Positions 19,053 to 27,746 of a DNA stretch of 64,000 nt are shown piece after piece. A program made the position numbers and the translations under genes. Under the pieces are notes generated by a model. It was not told the DNA's origin and did no database searches. It saw only the letters and a list, made by a program, of their open reading frames with translations. Every line of letters starts with the position of its first letter. The first letter of the stretch is position 1. The stretch is taken from the NCBI GenBank assembly GCA_963720765.1, contig CAVRGS010000011.1:186001-250000 (forward strand), in the 5' to 3' direction. The stretch is from DASUAS01 sp963720765 (GTDB lineage Bacteria > Actinomycetota > Acidimicrobiia > IMCC26256 > DASPTH01).

Positions 19053-20814
19053 GATCGGTCTCTGGTCGAGCGCAGCACAGCAACAGATTCCCGACGGCCG
19101 GAGACTCGAGGGGCTCGGGCTCGTACTCGACCCTGCCGTCGACGAGACCCGTCTCACACGTGTGGCAGACGCCGGCCCGGCACGACCATCGCACGGGGAC
19201 GTCGCAGGCTTCCGCCAACTCGAGGATGCTCGCGTGTGCGTCGCTCCACTGCGCGTCGAGGCCCGACCGTGCGAACGTCACGCGCGGCCCGATGCCCCGC
19301 GTGCCGTCGGGCGGGTGCGGCGCCCGCGTCGAACCCGCGACGACTCCCGGAGTCATCGGTGCATGCGCGCCGAAGATCTCGGTGTGCACGCGCTCAGCGG
19401 GCACCGCACGGGCGACGAGCGCGTCGCGCAGGGACTCCATGAACGCCGTCGGGCCGCAGAGGTAGTACTCGCCGTCGGGTGGAACTGCCGCCGCGTCGAG
19501 GGTCGCGGCGGTGACGTGTCCGACCACGTCGTAGTCCCTGCCGACACGGTCCGCCGGCCCGGGCCGGCTGTAACAGATCCGACGATGCACGTGCGCGAAG
19601 CCGCCGAGCAGCGACGCGGCGTCCTCGGCGAACGCGTGCTCGGCGCGATTCCGTGCGCCGTGGATCCACCAGATCTCGCGGGTGGAGCCGTCTTCGCGCA
19701 GCCCGTGCAACATCGCCAACATCGGCGTCACCCCCACTCCCGCGCTCGCGAGCACGACCGGCCGGGCGCTGTCGTCGAGGATGAAAGAACCACGGGGAGC
19801 ACCCACGTCGACGCGGTCACCCACGCCGATGTCGGTGCGGATGAAGTGGCCAGCGGCGCCGTGCGGTTCGACCTTCACGCCGATGCGGTAGTGCGCGTCG
19901 CTCGGTGCACCGGCGAGCGAGTAGCTGCGCACGAGTGACGAACCGCCCGCTCCGGGTCCGAGCCTGAGGGTGATGAACTGACCGGGCTGTGCACGGGCGA
20001 GGGGCTGACCGTCGCCGGACTCCAAGTCCACGACGACCATGTCGTCGTGCTCCACCCGTTTGGCGGCGACACGCAGGGCACGAAAGCCCGGCCACGCCGG
20101 TGGAGGACCCTGCGGCGCCAGCCCGGGGTTGCCGCCTCCCCCCGGCGAAGTGCTCAGCTCCTCGTCGAGGAGGGCGCGCAGTGACGCCTGCCATCCCGGA
20201 CTCAACGCCGGGATGCGTAGCGCGCGCCGGAGTCCGTCGACGTCGTGACGGCCCGCGAGGTACAGGAGCGCGTTGATCTCGGCGACCGTCATCGCCTCCG
20301 GCCCGGCCGCGGTCTTGATCACCTCGTCGCCGGCTCGGACGTCGCCTTCCTCGAGCACGCGGAAGTAGAAGCCGGGCCGGCCATGGGCGACGAGCAGCGC
20401 CGCCATCCGCGCCTCGTCCATCCGGATCCCGACCCGGTAGCAGGTGACGCGGGGCTGGGTGACCTCGAAGTGTGCGGAGCCGATTCGGTACTGGTCGCCG
20501 ATGCACACGTCGGCGTCGCTGAGACCCTCGACGGTGAAGTTCTCACCGAACTGGCCGAAGGTGAAGTCGTCGCGCCGCAACTCGCCTTGCCAGTACCGAT
20601 ACGACTCGAGTTGGTACACGAACACCGCGCGTTGCTCACCGCCGTGGCCTTCCCGATCGCCTTGGCCATCGCCCTCGACGTTCAGACGCCCGACCCTGCG
20701 CGGCCCGTCGACCGGTTCCTTCCAGATGCCGGTCAACACCGTCTGCCCACGCCAGGTGATCTCGCGCGGAAGCCCGACGTTGACCGAGACCAGCTTCGCC
20801 ACCGCTTCCGACAT
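19036..20814 (-). CDS. MOSC - 3-alpha - flavin reductase - 2Fe-2S ferredoxin fusion protein
   Basis: A 592-residue multidomain oxidoreductase. From the N-terminus: a YiiM-like MOSC domain (about 5-160; GQFGENFTVEGL, TQPRVTCYRVGIRM with the conserved Cys), a 3-alpha bundle (about 165-225), a Pro-rich linker, an FAD-binding barrel (RSYSLAGAP), an NAD-binding domain (LASAGVGVTPMLAML, YLCGPTAFMESLRDAL), and a plant-type 2Fe-2S domain with CRAGVCHTC and a later LLLCC. The architecture suggests electrons pass from NAD(P)H through FAD and the cluster to a MOSC-bound site, as in N-hydroxylated-compound reductases. ATG 20814 is preferred over 20835. It converges with and overlaps a second MOSC gene. 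Confidence 0.9.
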   Translation of the reverse strand: MSEAVAKLVSVNVGLPREITWRGQTVLTGIWKEPVDGPRRVGRLNVEGDGQGDREGHGGEQRAVFVYQLESYRYWQGELRRDDFTFGQFGENFTVEGLSDADVCIGDQYRIGSAHFEVTQPRVTCYRVGIRMDEARMAALLVAHGRPGFYFRVLEEGDVRAGDEVIKTAAGPEAMTVAEINALLYLAGRHDVDGLRRALRIPALSPGWQASLRALLDEELSTSPGGGGNPGLAPQGPPPAWPGFRALRVAAKRVEHDDMVVVDLESGDGQPLARAQPGQFITLRLGPGAGGSSLVRSYSLAGAPSDAHYRIGVKVEPHGAAGHFIRTDIGVGDRVDVGAPRGSFILDDSARPVVLASAGVGVTPMLAMLHGLREDGSTREIWWIHGARNRAEHAFAEDAASLLGGFAHVHRRICYSRPGPADRVGRDYDVVGHVTAATLDAAAVPPDGEYYLCGPTAFMESLRDALVARAVPAERVHTEIFGAHAPMTPGVVAGSTRAPHPPDGTRGIGPRVTFARSGLDAQWSDAHASILELAEACDVPVRWSCRAGVCHTCETGLVDGRVEYEPEPLESPAVGNLLLCCARPETDLTLDL

Positions 20815-20957
20815 CGCTGCACTCCTCGTCACCAACCGACGAACCGTCGCGCCTGACCAGGCGTTCGGTCAACCACCGAGTCGTGCGGCAGCCGCCGACG
20901 GCTAGCGTTCCGTCGGCCGCGCCGCGGGGTGGCCGAGGCGCGATCACTGGGGTTGCG

Positions 20958-21788
20958 ATGCCGTGGTTTCCGGACTTCGTTGCGGGCGCGGAGCTCGCCC
21001 GTCGCGAGATCGGCGACGCGGGGCACGCCGACCCGGTCGCGCAGTACCTCACCGCGCTGACGCGTGGTGACGCCCATGCGCTGGAGACCACCTGGCCCGG
21101 TCACATCGTGGTGCTCGACCCGTACGCGGGCGAGGTGCACGGTCACCGAGCGTTGCATCACTTCGTCCAGACCAGCCAGGCGTTTCTCGCCGACCGACTG
21201 ATGGACGTCGAACAGGTCGCGACGACGCACGCGGGCGACCGCGCCGTCGTCGAGCTGCTCGCCCACCTGCAGCTCGACGGCGCGCCGGTGCTCTGGCCGG
21301 TGGCCGTGGTCGTGCAGTGGGACGACGACCGTTCGGTCACGTTCCGAACGTACGGCAGCCAGTGGCCCGTCGTCGGACACCGCCCGATCCGGCCACCGAT
21401 CCTCGACCCTGATCCCGCCACCGCAACCAACGACGTGGTCACGCGCTACCTCGCGGCGCTGGACATCGGCGATGCCGACGCGGCGTGGCAGTCGTTCACC
21501 GTGGACGGATACGTCCGCGAGCCGATCGGGCCGCGTGCGTTCCATCGCGGCAGCGACGAGCTCGCTCGCTGGTTCGCCGAGTGGTTGCACCCTGGCGGTG
21601 GCATCGGCATCGACCGGTGCTGCGCGACCGACGACGGCACGCGGTGCGCGCTCGAGTACAACTGCGTGCGCTGGGCCGGTCGTCCCGTGCCCGCGCAAGC
21701 AGGTCTCACGGTGTTCGAACGCGACGGTCACGGACTGCTCGCGGCGGCTCGGTACTACGACGACATCGCAGCCCCGGTCGATCGGTGA
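20958..21788 (+). CDS. Tandem SnoaL-like (NTF2-fold) protein
   Basis: A 276-residue protein made of two NTF2-like halves. The first (about 20-135) shows VAQYLTALTRGDAHALETTW and FRTYGSQWPVVGHRP; the second (about 150-265) repeats the plan with VTRYLAALDIGDADAAWQSF, VREPIGP and a strand ending RYYDDIAAP. Each half resembles SnoaL-type cyclases or isomerases and limonene-epoxide-hydrolase relatives, but catalytic residues are not clear enough to assign a reaction. The gene is divergent from the MOSC fusion and its TGA overlaps the GTG of the GH15 gene (GTGA), so the two are probably co-translated. Confidence 0.75.
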   Translation: MPWFPDFVAGAELARREIGDAGHADPVAQYLTALTRGDAHALETTWPGHIVVLDPYAGEVHGHRALHHFVQTSQAFLADRLMDVEQVATTHAGDRAVVELLAHLQLDGAPVLWPVAVVVQWDDDRSVTFRTYGSQWPVVGHRPIRPPILDPDPATATNDVVTRYLAALDIGDADAAWQSFTVDGYVREPIGPRAFHRGSDELARWFAEWLHPGGGIGIDRCCATDDGTRCALEYNCVRWAGRPVPAQAGLTVFERDGHGLLAAARYYDDIAAPVDR

Positions 21789-23668
21789 GCGGCCGTCCGA
21801 TCGCCGACTACGCGTTGCTGTCGGACCGGCACGGCGCCGCTCTCGTCAGCATCGACGGCTCGATCGACTGGTTGTGCCTCCCGCGCTTCGACAGTCCGTC
21901 GATCTTCGCACGGCTGCTCGGAGAGTCCGCAGGACACTGGTCGGCGCGCGTCATGGACGCGACGACCGTGCACCGTCGCTACCTCGATCGCACGATGGTG
22001 TTGGAGACCACCTGCACCACACCGTCGGGCACGGCGGTCGTGGTCGACGCCTTGGCCATGGGCGAAGGCAACCGCGGCCACGCTCTCGGCCGCGACGCAC
22101 CCCATCTCCTGCTGCGGCAGATCCGTTGCGACGCCGGCGAGGTCACGGTCGACGTCGAGTACGCTCCCCGACCCGAGTACGGCCTCGTCGCGCCGCTGTT
22201 CGACGCCGTCGACGGAGGCGTGCGCGCGACAGGTGGCGCCGACCGCCTGATGCTCTCGTGCCCGGTCCCCATGACGGTCGAATCGTCGTCGGCCTCGGTG
22301 CGGCTCTCGCTGCGCGAGGGAGAGCAGGTGGGCCTGGCGCTGCACCACCGCACGCGCGCCGACGCGGTCATGGCACGGGTCTGGACCCAGGACGAGATCG
22401 CCGCCCGCATGGCCGACACCATCGCGGCATGGGAGTCGTGGTCGGAGCTGCACCAGGCCTACGTCGGCCCGTGGCACGACCTCGTGCATCACAGCGGGCG
22501 GGTGTTGCAGGCGCTGTCGTTCCAGCCCACCGGCGCGATCGTCGCCGCCGCCACCACCTCGTTGCCCGAGAGCATCGGTGGTACGCGCAACTGGGACTAC
22601 CGCTACGCGTGGGTGCGTGATGCGTCATTGACGATCGAAGCACTGTGGGTGGCAGCGTGTCCGGACGAAGCCAACGAGTTCTTCGACTACATCACCGCAT
22701 CGGCCGCCGGGTCGCTCGACGACGACGGTGACCTGCAGATCATGTTCGGCATCGGCGGCGAGCGAGACCTCACCGAGCGTGAGCTCCCTCACCTGCCCGG
22801 CTGGCGCGCCTCGGCCCCGGTTCGTGTCGGCAACGGCGCGTGGCGCCAGCGTCAGCTCGATGTGTACGGAGAATTGCTGAGCGCGGTCCACCGCTTGTCG
22901 GACCGGATCTTCGATCCCGGAGGCCGAGTGGGTCCTCAGGCCGACCCGGACAAGTGGGACGCACCGACCGAGCTCGCCGACAGCACGCGACAGTTCCTCG
23001 TGGCCCTCGCCGACACTGCCGCGTCACGCTGGCCGGAGAAGGACCAGGGCATCTGGGAGATCCGCGGCGAACCGCGCCACTTCGTCTACTCGAAGCTGAT
23101 GTGCTGGGTCGCGCTCGAACGGGCGACCCAGCTCGCCGACCGGCTCGAGGCAACCGACCGCGTCGAAGCGTGGTCGCAGACCCGCGACGAGATCCGCGAC
23201 GCGATCCTGCGTGAGGGTTGGAACGAGCAGGTCGGTGCGTTCACGCAGTCGTTCGGATCCGACGAGCTCGACGCTTCCAACCTCATGGTGCCGGTCGTCG
23301 GCTTCCTGCCTGCCGACGACCCACGCGTCCTCGCCACGATCGACGCGACGGAGGAGCGGCTCACCGACGCGCGCGGCCTCGTGTACCGCTACCGATCGCG
23401 CGACGGGCTCGAGGGCGGTGAGGGTTCGTTCCTCCTCTGCACGTTCTGGCTCGCGCAGGCGCTGGCCCTGGCCGGTCGCACGGAACGGGCGCGCACCGTG
23501 TTCGAGCGCGCGGCGGGGTTCGTGAACGACGTCGGCCTGCTCGCCGAGGAGGTCGACGTCGACACCGGCGAGCTGCTCGGCAACTTCCCGCAGGCATTCA
23601 GCCACATCGGATTGGTCAATGCCGCGTGGGCGATCACCCAGGCGGAGGCAACGCCGACGACGGCGTAG
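21785..23668 (+). CDS. Glycoside hydrolase family 15 protein (glucoamylase/trehalase type)
   Basis: A 627-residue cytosolic GH15 enzyme, family length about 600. The N-terminal trehalase-like beta domain starts RPIADYALLSDRHGAALVS with SIDWLCLPRFDSPSIF. The catalytic alpha/alpha barrel carries the landmark GTRNWDYRYAWVRDAS, FGIGGERDL, WEIRGEPRHFVYSKLMCWV with a catalytic-type Glu, and the end LLGNFPQAFSHIGLVNAAW. Actinobacterial relatives hydrolyse alpha-linked glucans or trehalose. No signal peptide is seen. It overlaps the SnoaL-like gene by four bases and stops three bases before the convergent VOC gene. Confidence 0.93.
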   Translation: MSGRPIADYALLSDRHGAALVSIDGSIDWLCLPRFDSPSIFARLLGESAGHWSARVMDATTVHRRYLDRTMVLETTCTTPSGTAVVVDALAMGEGNRGHALGRDAPHLLLRQIRCDAGEVTVDVEYAPRPEYGLVAPLFDAVDGGVRATGGADRLMLSCPVPMTVESSSASVRLSLREGEQVGLALHHRTRADAVMARVWTQDEIAARMADTIAAWESWSELHQAYVGPWHDLVHHSGRVLQALSFQPTGAIVAAATTSLPESIGGTRNWDYRYAWVRDASLTIEALWVAACPDEANEFFDYITASAAGSLDDDGDLQIMFGIGGERDLTERELPHLPGWRASAPVRVGNGAWRQRQLDVYGELLSAVHRLSDRIFDPGGRVGPQADPDKWDAPTELADSTRQFLVALADTAASRWPEKDQGIWEIRGEPRHFVYSKLMCWVALERATQLADRLEATDRVEAWSQTRDEIRDAILREGWNEQVGAFTQSFGSDELDASNLMVPVVGFLPADDPRVLATIDATEERLTDARGLVYRYRSRDGLEGGEGSFLLCTFWLAQALALAGRTERARTVFERAAGFVNDVGLLAEEVDVDTGELLGNFPQAFSHIGLVNAAWAITQAEATPTTA

Positions 23669-23671
23669 CGG

Positions 23672-24307
23672 TCACTCGGGCGCTTCGGCGCCGGTCTGCT
23701 CGGCGAGCATGAACGCGGCGTACCACGCGGGCCAGTTCTCGTCGCGCTCACCCGTGCGCGCTTCGTGTTCGCCGTGCGCGGTCTCGGCGCGCTTCAGCGC
23801 CCGCGCGAGCTCGTCGACCGACGTGAACGTCGCGCTGGTCGCGTCCACACGACCGGGTAGCCGGTTCGTGATCTCCTGCAGCTGCCAGAGATTGCCGTCG
23901 GGGTCGCGGAACTCGGCGAACGATGCGTACGTCTTGCGCTCGGGATCGGGACCCGCCGCGCGCACACTCGGGTCGAAGCGGTTGTACCCGACGCTCGTGT
24001 CGTGGAAGACCTCGGCAGCGACACCGCGCGCGGCGAGGTCGTCGTGCGCGGCTTCGATGTCGGACACGACGAGGAGGTTGAGCGCCGATCCCGGGGCGGC
24101 CGACGTGAGGCCGGCACCGAACTGGATCGAGCACCCCGATCCCGGCGGGTTGAACTGCACGATCCGGAAGTCGGTCCCGAAGTCGGCGTCGAGTCGCCAC
24201 CCGAGGCCCTCGTAGAACGCCTTCGCGACATCGACGTCGGAGACGGGGATGACGACCGTCTCCAGCGCCTGGTCGACGGGCGGACCGGAAGCTGCCGGGG
24301 TGCTCAT
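23672..24307 (-). CDS. VOC-family (glyoxalase-like) protein
   Basis: A 211-residue vicinal-oxygen-chelate protein. It starts with VVIPVSDVDVAKAFYEGLGW, the canonical first beta-alpha unit, has FNPPGSGCSIQFG, SDIEAAHDDLAARGV, and the metal-ligand type strand FRDPDGNLWQLQEI. A C-terminal helical extension of about 50 residues (AETAHGEHEAR, NWPAWYAAFMLAEQTG) is more than a single VOC module needs. ATG 24307 was chosen because the upstream frame is arginine-rich noise. Substrate unknown; the family includes glyoxalases, dioxygenases and antibiotic-resistance proteins. Another VOC gene lies 73 bases upstream on the same strand. Confidence 0.85.
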   Translation of the reverse strand: MSTPAASGPPVDQALETVVIPVSDVDVAKAFYEGLGWRLDADFGTDFRIVQFNPPGSGCSIQFGAGLTSAAPGSALNLLVVSDIEAAHDDLAARGVAAEVFHDTSVGYNRFDPSVRAAGPDPERKTYASFAEFRDPDGNLWQLQEITNRLPGRVDATSATFTSVDELARALKRAETAHGEHEARTGERDENWPAWYAAFMLAEQTGAEAPE

Positions 24308-24380
24308 GGGGACGCGTCTCCTGGTGAGTGGGAGGTCACCCACGGTCGCGCCGTTCCGGGATCGGGGCAAATGTCCGGGT

Positions 24381-24821
24381 TCAGGCGCGAGGCGTGACGG
24401 TCGTCTGGCCGACCTCGATGAGATGGCCATCGGGATCGCGGAGGTAGCAGCGGATCTCCGTCTCGCGTTGCTGCGGCGGCGTGAGAAACTCGGCGCCGCG
24501 GGCGCTCCACTCCGAGTACACCGCGTCGATGTCGGCGACCCGCAGGTTGAGGAAGCTGCTGGTGCGATCGGGGTCGGGTGGGACCTCGAGGATCACGGTC
24601 GGCTTGTCGTCGGTCGGACCACCGCCGCGGTTGATGATGATCCAGCCGTTGGCCAGCGCGACGTACGAGGGCTCACCGGTCGTCACCGCGTGACCGCCGA
24701 GCACCTCGGTGTAGAAGCGCCGGGAGCGCTCGACGTCGTCGGCCACGATGAAGTAGGCCGCGACGATGCCTTCCGTGGGGGCGGGAAACGTCGGCATGGG
24801 AGAAGGGGGTGTCACGGACAC
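24381..24821 (-). CDS. VOC-family (glyoxalase/bleomycin resistance-like) protein
   Basis: A 146-residue single VOC domain. The first unit is AAYFIVADDVERSRRFYTEVLGG, followed by YVALANGWIIIN, FLNLRVADIDAVYSEWSARG and the metal-type end YLRDPDGHLIEVGQ. Relatives chelate a divalent metal and act on small thiol or aromatic substrates, but the ligand here is not assignable. It is upstream of the other VOC gene on the same strand and downstream of ChrA. Confidence 0.85.
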   Translation of the reverse strand: MSVTPPSPMPTFPAPTEGIVAAYFIVADDVERSRRFYTEVLGGHAVTTGEPSYVALANGWIIINRGGGPTDDKPTVILEVPPDPDRTSSFLNLRVADIDAVYSEWSARGAEFLTPPQQRETEIRCYLRDPDGHLIEVGQTTVTPRA

Positions 24822-24903
24822 GGGCGCTCCTTCCGTCCGGTTGCGTCACCCCGCATCTTGCCCGGAACCGCACACCCGAGCGACGAGTGGCGCGCCTCTC
24901 GAC

Positions 24904-25998
24904 TCAGGCCAGCGTGTGCAGGACCCCGACGACGGCACCCACCAGGATCAGCCACGCGAAGTTGGGCTTGCGCAGCGTCATCACCAGGAACGCCCCCACC
25001 GCGAGCATCCCGGTGAGCAGGTCGACGACCGCGGTGGCTCCGAGCTGCGCGGTGACCGCGACCATCAGTCCGATCACCGCCGCGTTGATGCCGTCCATCG
25101 CCGCCGCCGTCCAGTGCGTGCGCCGGAGCAGCGGGATCAGCCAGCCGAAGGCGGCGACGAGCACGAACGACGGGAGAAAGATGCCGATCGTCGCGACCAC
25201 GCCGCCCCAGAACCCCGCGACCAGGTACCCCACGAAGGTGGCGGTCGTGAACACCGGGCCCGGCGTGATCTGCCCGACGGAGACCGCGTCGACGAGCTGC
25301 TGCGGCGTGAGCCAGTGGAGCCGGTCGACGAGATCGCCCTGCAGGAACGCGACGAGCACGTAGCCGCTGCCGAAGATGATGGCGCCGAGCTTGAGGAACT
25401 CCTTGAACACGTCCCAGAGCGCGACGCCGGCGACCACCGGGATGATCGCGCTCGGGCCGTGCGGCATCCAACGACCGGCGGTGCGCGCGAGCACCTCGAG
25501 CGCGCCCGCGCCGAGCAGCAGCACCAGCACGTTCACGTCGAGCGCGAACCCGACGACGACGAGCGCGGCGAGCAGCGCGAGGTGCACGCGTGTGATCGCC
25601 ACCCGCCCGAGACCGAGCACCGCGTCGGCGACGATGCCGATGACCACCGGCGTGATGCCGTACAGCAAGCCGCGCCCGACCTCCGTGGTGCCGTACTCCA
25701 CGTACGCCCACGCCAGTGCCAGCACGATGCACATCGCGGGGAAGATGAAGCACGCGCCGCCGACGAAGAGGCCCGGCCAGCCGGCGCGTCGGCGCGCCAG
25801 GTAGATCGCCATCTGGGTGGAACCCGGGCCCGGGATCACGCTGGTCGCACCGAGGGCGTCGAGGAACTCCTGCTCCCCCACCCACGCTCGTTTGACGACG
25901 ACCTCGTCGCGCATCATCGCCACGTGCGCGGCCGGCCCACCGAAGCCGAGCGTGCCGATCTTCAGGAAGACGCCGGCGACCTCGCCGAGGTGGGCCAT
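24904..25998 (-). CDS. chrA: ChrA-type chromate/anion transporter
   Basis: A 364-residue membrane protein of the CHR superfamily in the long, two-domain form. The N-half signature FLKIGTLGFGGPAAHVAMM and the block LGATSVIPGPGSTQMAIYLA are diagnostic; the C-half repeats the plan with FLKLGAIIFGSGYVLVAFLQ and VGQITPGPVFTTATFVGYLV. About ten hydrophobic segments are visible. The family exports chromate, and possibly sulfate, using the membrane potential. It is 19 bases downstream of a sulfatase gene on the same strand, which makes a sulfate-related role worth considering. Confidence 0.93.
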   Translation of the reverse strand: MAHLGEVAGVFLKIGTLGFGGPAAHVAMMRDEVVVKRAWVGEQEFLDALGATSVIPGPGSTQMAIYLARRRAGWPGLFVGGACFIFPAMCIVLALAWAYVEYGTTEVGRGLLYGITPVVIGIVADAVLGLGRVAITRVHLALLAALVVVGFALDVNVLVLLLGAGALEVLARTAGRWMPHGPSAIIPVVAGVALWDVFKEFLKLGAIIFGSGYVLVAFLQGDLVDRLHWLTPQQLVDAVSVGQITPGPVFTTATFVGYLVAGFWGGVVATIGIFLPSFVLVAAFGWLIPLLRRTHWTAAAMDGINAAVIGLMVAVTAQLGATAVVDLLTGMLAVGAFLVMTLRKPNFAWLILVGAVVGVLHTLA

Positions 25999-26017
25999 CG
26001 CACGCGCGCGCTCGCCG

Positions 26018-27658
26018 TCAGGCGCGCGGGTTCACGTGCTGAGGCGTGCGCCGCATCGTGTCGCGCGTCTCGACGAGGACGCGGCGCAGTTGGGTGAGCA
26101 CGTCGGCCGCGTCCTCGTCGGTGGCGCGATTGGTGCGCTCCTCCGGGTCGTCACTGAGGTTGTGCAGCTCCCACTGCGCATCCACCGGCTCGGGTGCGCC
26201 GGGGTTGGCCAGGCCGTGGGCCTCTTCCCATTCCGGCAACCGCTCGTAGTAGTGGTTGAGCTTCCACAGCTCGGGGACGCCGTCACCGGTCGGGAGGCGC
26301 GTGATCACCGACTCCACCCGTCCCGGCTCGGCGATCGCCTCGAACGGTTCGCCGGTGAAGAGGTTCTTCATGTTCAAGCCGCGCGAGATCTCGTCCTCGG
26401 TCATGAAGTAGACGGGCGCGTCGACCGCATCGTCGGTGACCGAGCCACCGAGGAGCGCCGACAGGTCTCGGCCCACGAACGGCTGGGTCTCCACGTGGTG
26501 CTTCGACACCGCGGCTGCCGCCGCTTCGACGTCGGCGCCCACCAACCCGAGGAGCGTCGGGATCACGTCGACGTGACCCGTTGCGACCTCGACGCCCGGC
26601 GCGTGCGTGTCGACGCCGGGACCCGAGATGAGCATCGGCACGCGCACCGATTCGTCGAACGCGTTGTGCCACTTCTGCATCATGCCGCCGTGCGCGCCGA
26701 GCATGTCGCCGTGGTCGGACGTGAACACGACGATGGTGTCGTCGGCGAGCCCACGCGTGTCCAGCTCGTCGAGGATGCGCATGATCGCGGCGTCGACCAG
26801 CACCTGGAGGAACTGGTAGAGCCGCCGGTACTCGACGTCGGTGTCCTGCGGGTAGAGCATCTTCGGCCAGACGTCCTTGAACTGGCGCTGGCAGTCGGGA
26901 CGACCCGCGAACGAGTCGGACTGCGACGGGGCTTCGGGGATCTCCGGGATCGAATCGGAGATCGCCGGGAAGCCGAGCAACTGCCATGCGGCACCGGTGA
27001 ACGCGATGTCGTGCGGATTCACGAACGACGCCACCGCCAGCCACGGGGCATCGTCGTCGCTGGCCGCGATCTCGGCGAACAGGTCGACGACCTCCTGCGC
27101 GAACACCCCGTCGCGCACGAAGCCGGTGTCGGCCTTGTCGGCACCGTGGGGCTCGCGACCGATCCAGCCGGAGAAGCCGTACGGGTCGAGGCGGTTGGCC
27201 CGCCGGTATGCGTCGACCGCGGCCGGGTCGAGGACACCGTCGGCGTCGTTCACCCGCAGGCTCTCGTGGGTGCCCGGGATCGTCAGGTCGGGGTGCGAGA
27301 CGTGCCACTTCCCGCGGTAGTGCGTGCGGTAGCCCGCGGCACGGAACCAGTCGCCCATCGTGGGCACGGTGTCGGGGTCGAGGAAGTGCATGGCCGGGTC
27401 GCTGGCCTGCTTCGCCAGGCCGGCGGTGTCGGCCACGCCGTGCAGCGACGGGTACTGCCCGGTGAAGAGCGTCGTGCGGCTGGGCGTGCACGCGGTTGCG
27501 CCCGCGTAGTGGCGGTGGAGCTCACGGCTCTGCGCACGGAGGCGTTGGCGCGCCGGAAGCTGCGCGCGCCGGAACTCCGCCAGGGCGTCCTGCTCGTAGG
27601 GCGGCGGGTACCGCTCCTCGTCGGTCATGATGAAGAGCACGTTCGGTCGCTGCGTCAC
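26018..27658 (-). CDS. Sulfatase (type I, formylglycine-dependent)
   Basis: A 546-residue sulfatase. The start is GTG 27658 (VTQRPNVLFIMTDEE), which places the first metal-binding Asp in strand 1. The formylglycine motif CTPSR is at Cys 57, in ACTPSRTTLFTGQYPSLHG. Further landmarks are GYRTHYRGKWH with active-site Lys and His, VFTSDHGDMLGAHG with the DHG metal ligands, and the trailing WELHNLSDDPEE. The Cys must be oxidised by a formylglycine-generating enzyme, and none is in this window. No signal peptide is seen, so a cytosolic sulfate ester is likely. The closest activity (aryl, choline or phosphonate ester) cannot be assigned. Confidence 0.92.
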   Translation of the reverse strand: MTQRPNVLFIMTDEERYPPPYEQDALAEFRRAQLPARQRLRAQSRELHRHYAGATACTPSRTTLFTGQYPSLHGVADTAGLAKQASDPAMHFLDPDTVPTMGDWFRAAGYRTHYRGKWHVSHPDLTIPGTHESLRVNDADGVLDPAAVDAYRRANRLDPYGFSGWIGREPHGADKADTGFVRDGVFAQEVVDLFAEIAASDDDAPWLAVASFVNPHDIAFTGAAWQLLGFPAISDSIPEIPEAPSQSDSFAGRPDCQRQFKDVWPKMLYPQDTDVEYRRLYQFLQVLVDAAIMRILDELDTRGLADDTIVVFTSDHGDMLGAHGGMMQKWHNAFDESVRVPMLISGPGVDTHAPGVEVATGHVDVIPTLLGLVGADVEAAAAAVSKHHVETQPFVGRDLSALLGGSVTDDAVDAPVYFMTEDEISRGLNMKNLFTGEPFEAIAEPGRVESVITRLPTGDGVPELWKLNHYYERLPEWEEAHGLANPGAPEPVDAQWELHNLSDDPEERTNRATDEDAADVLTQLRRVLVETRDTMRRTPQHVNPRA

Positions 27659-27677
27659 AGGCGAGGACGCTACCGTT

Positions 27678-27721
27678 TTGGCGCCGCTCGTCGGTCTCAT
27701 GACCGGGTCGAGCGGCGCCAA
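27678..27721 (-). terminator. Hairpin downstream of lon
   Basis: A perfect 13-bp inverted repeat (27678-27690 with 27709-27721, 18-base loop) lies just after the lon stop codon and before the sulfatase start. There is no long U-tract, as is usual in GC-rich genomes, so termination is inferred from the stem strength and position. Confidence 0.65.
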
Positions 27722-27746
27722 GCGGTTGTGGGGGCGCAGTCGCGCG

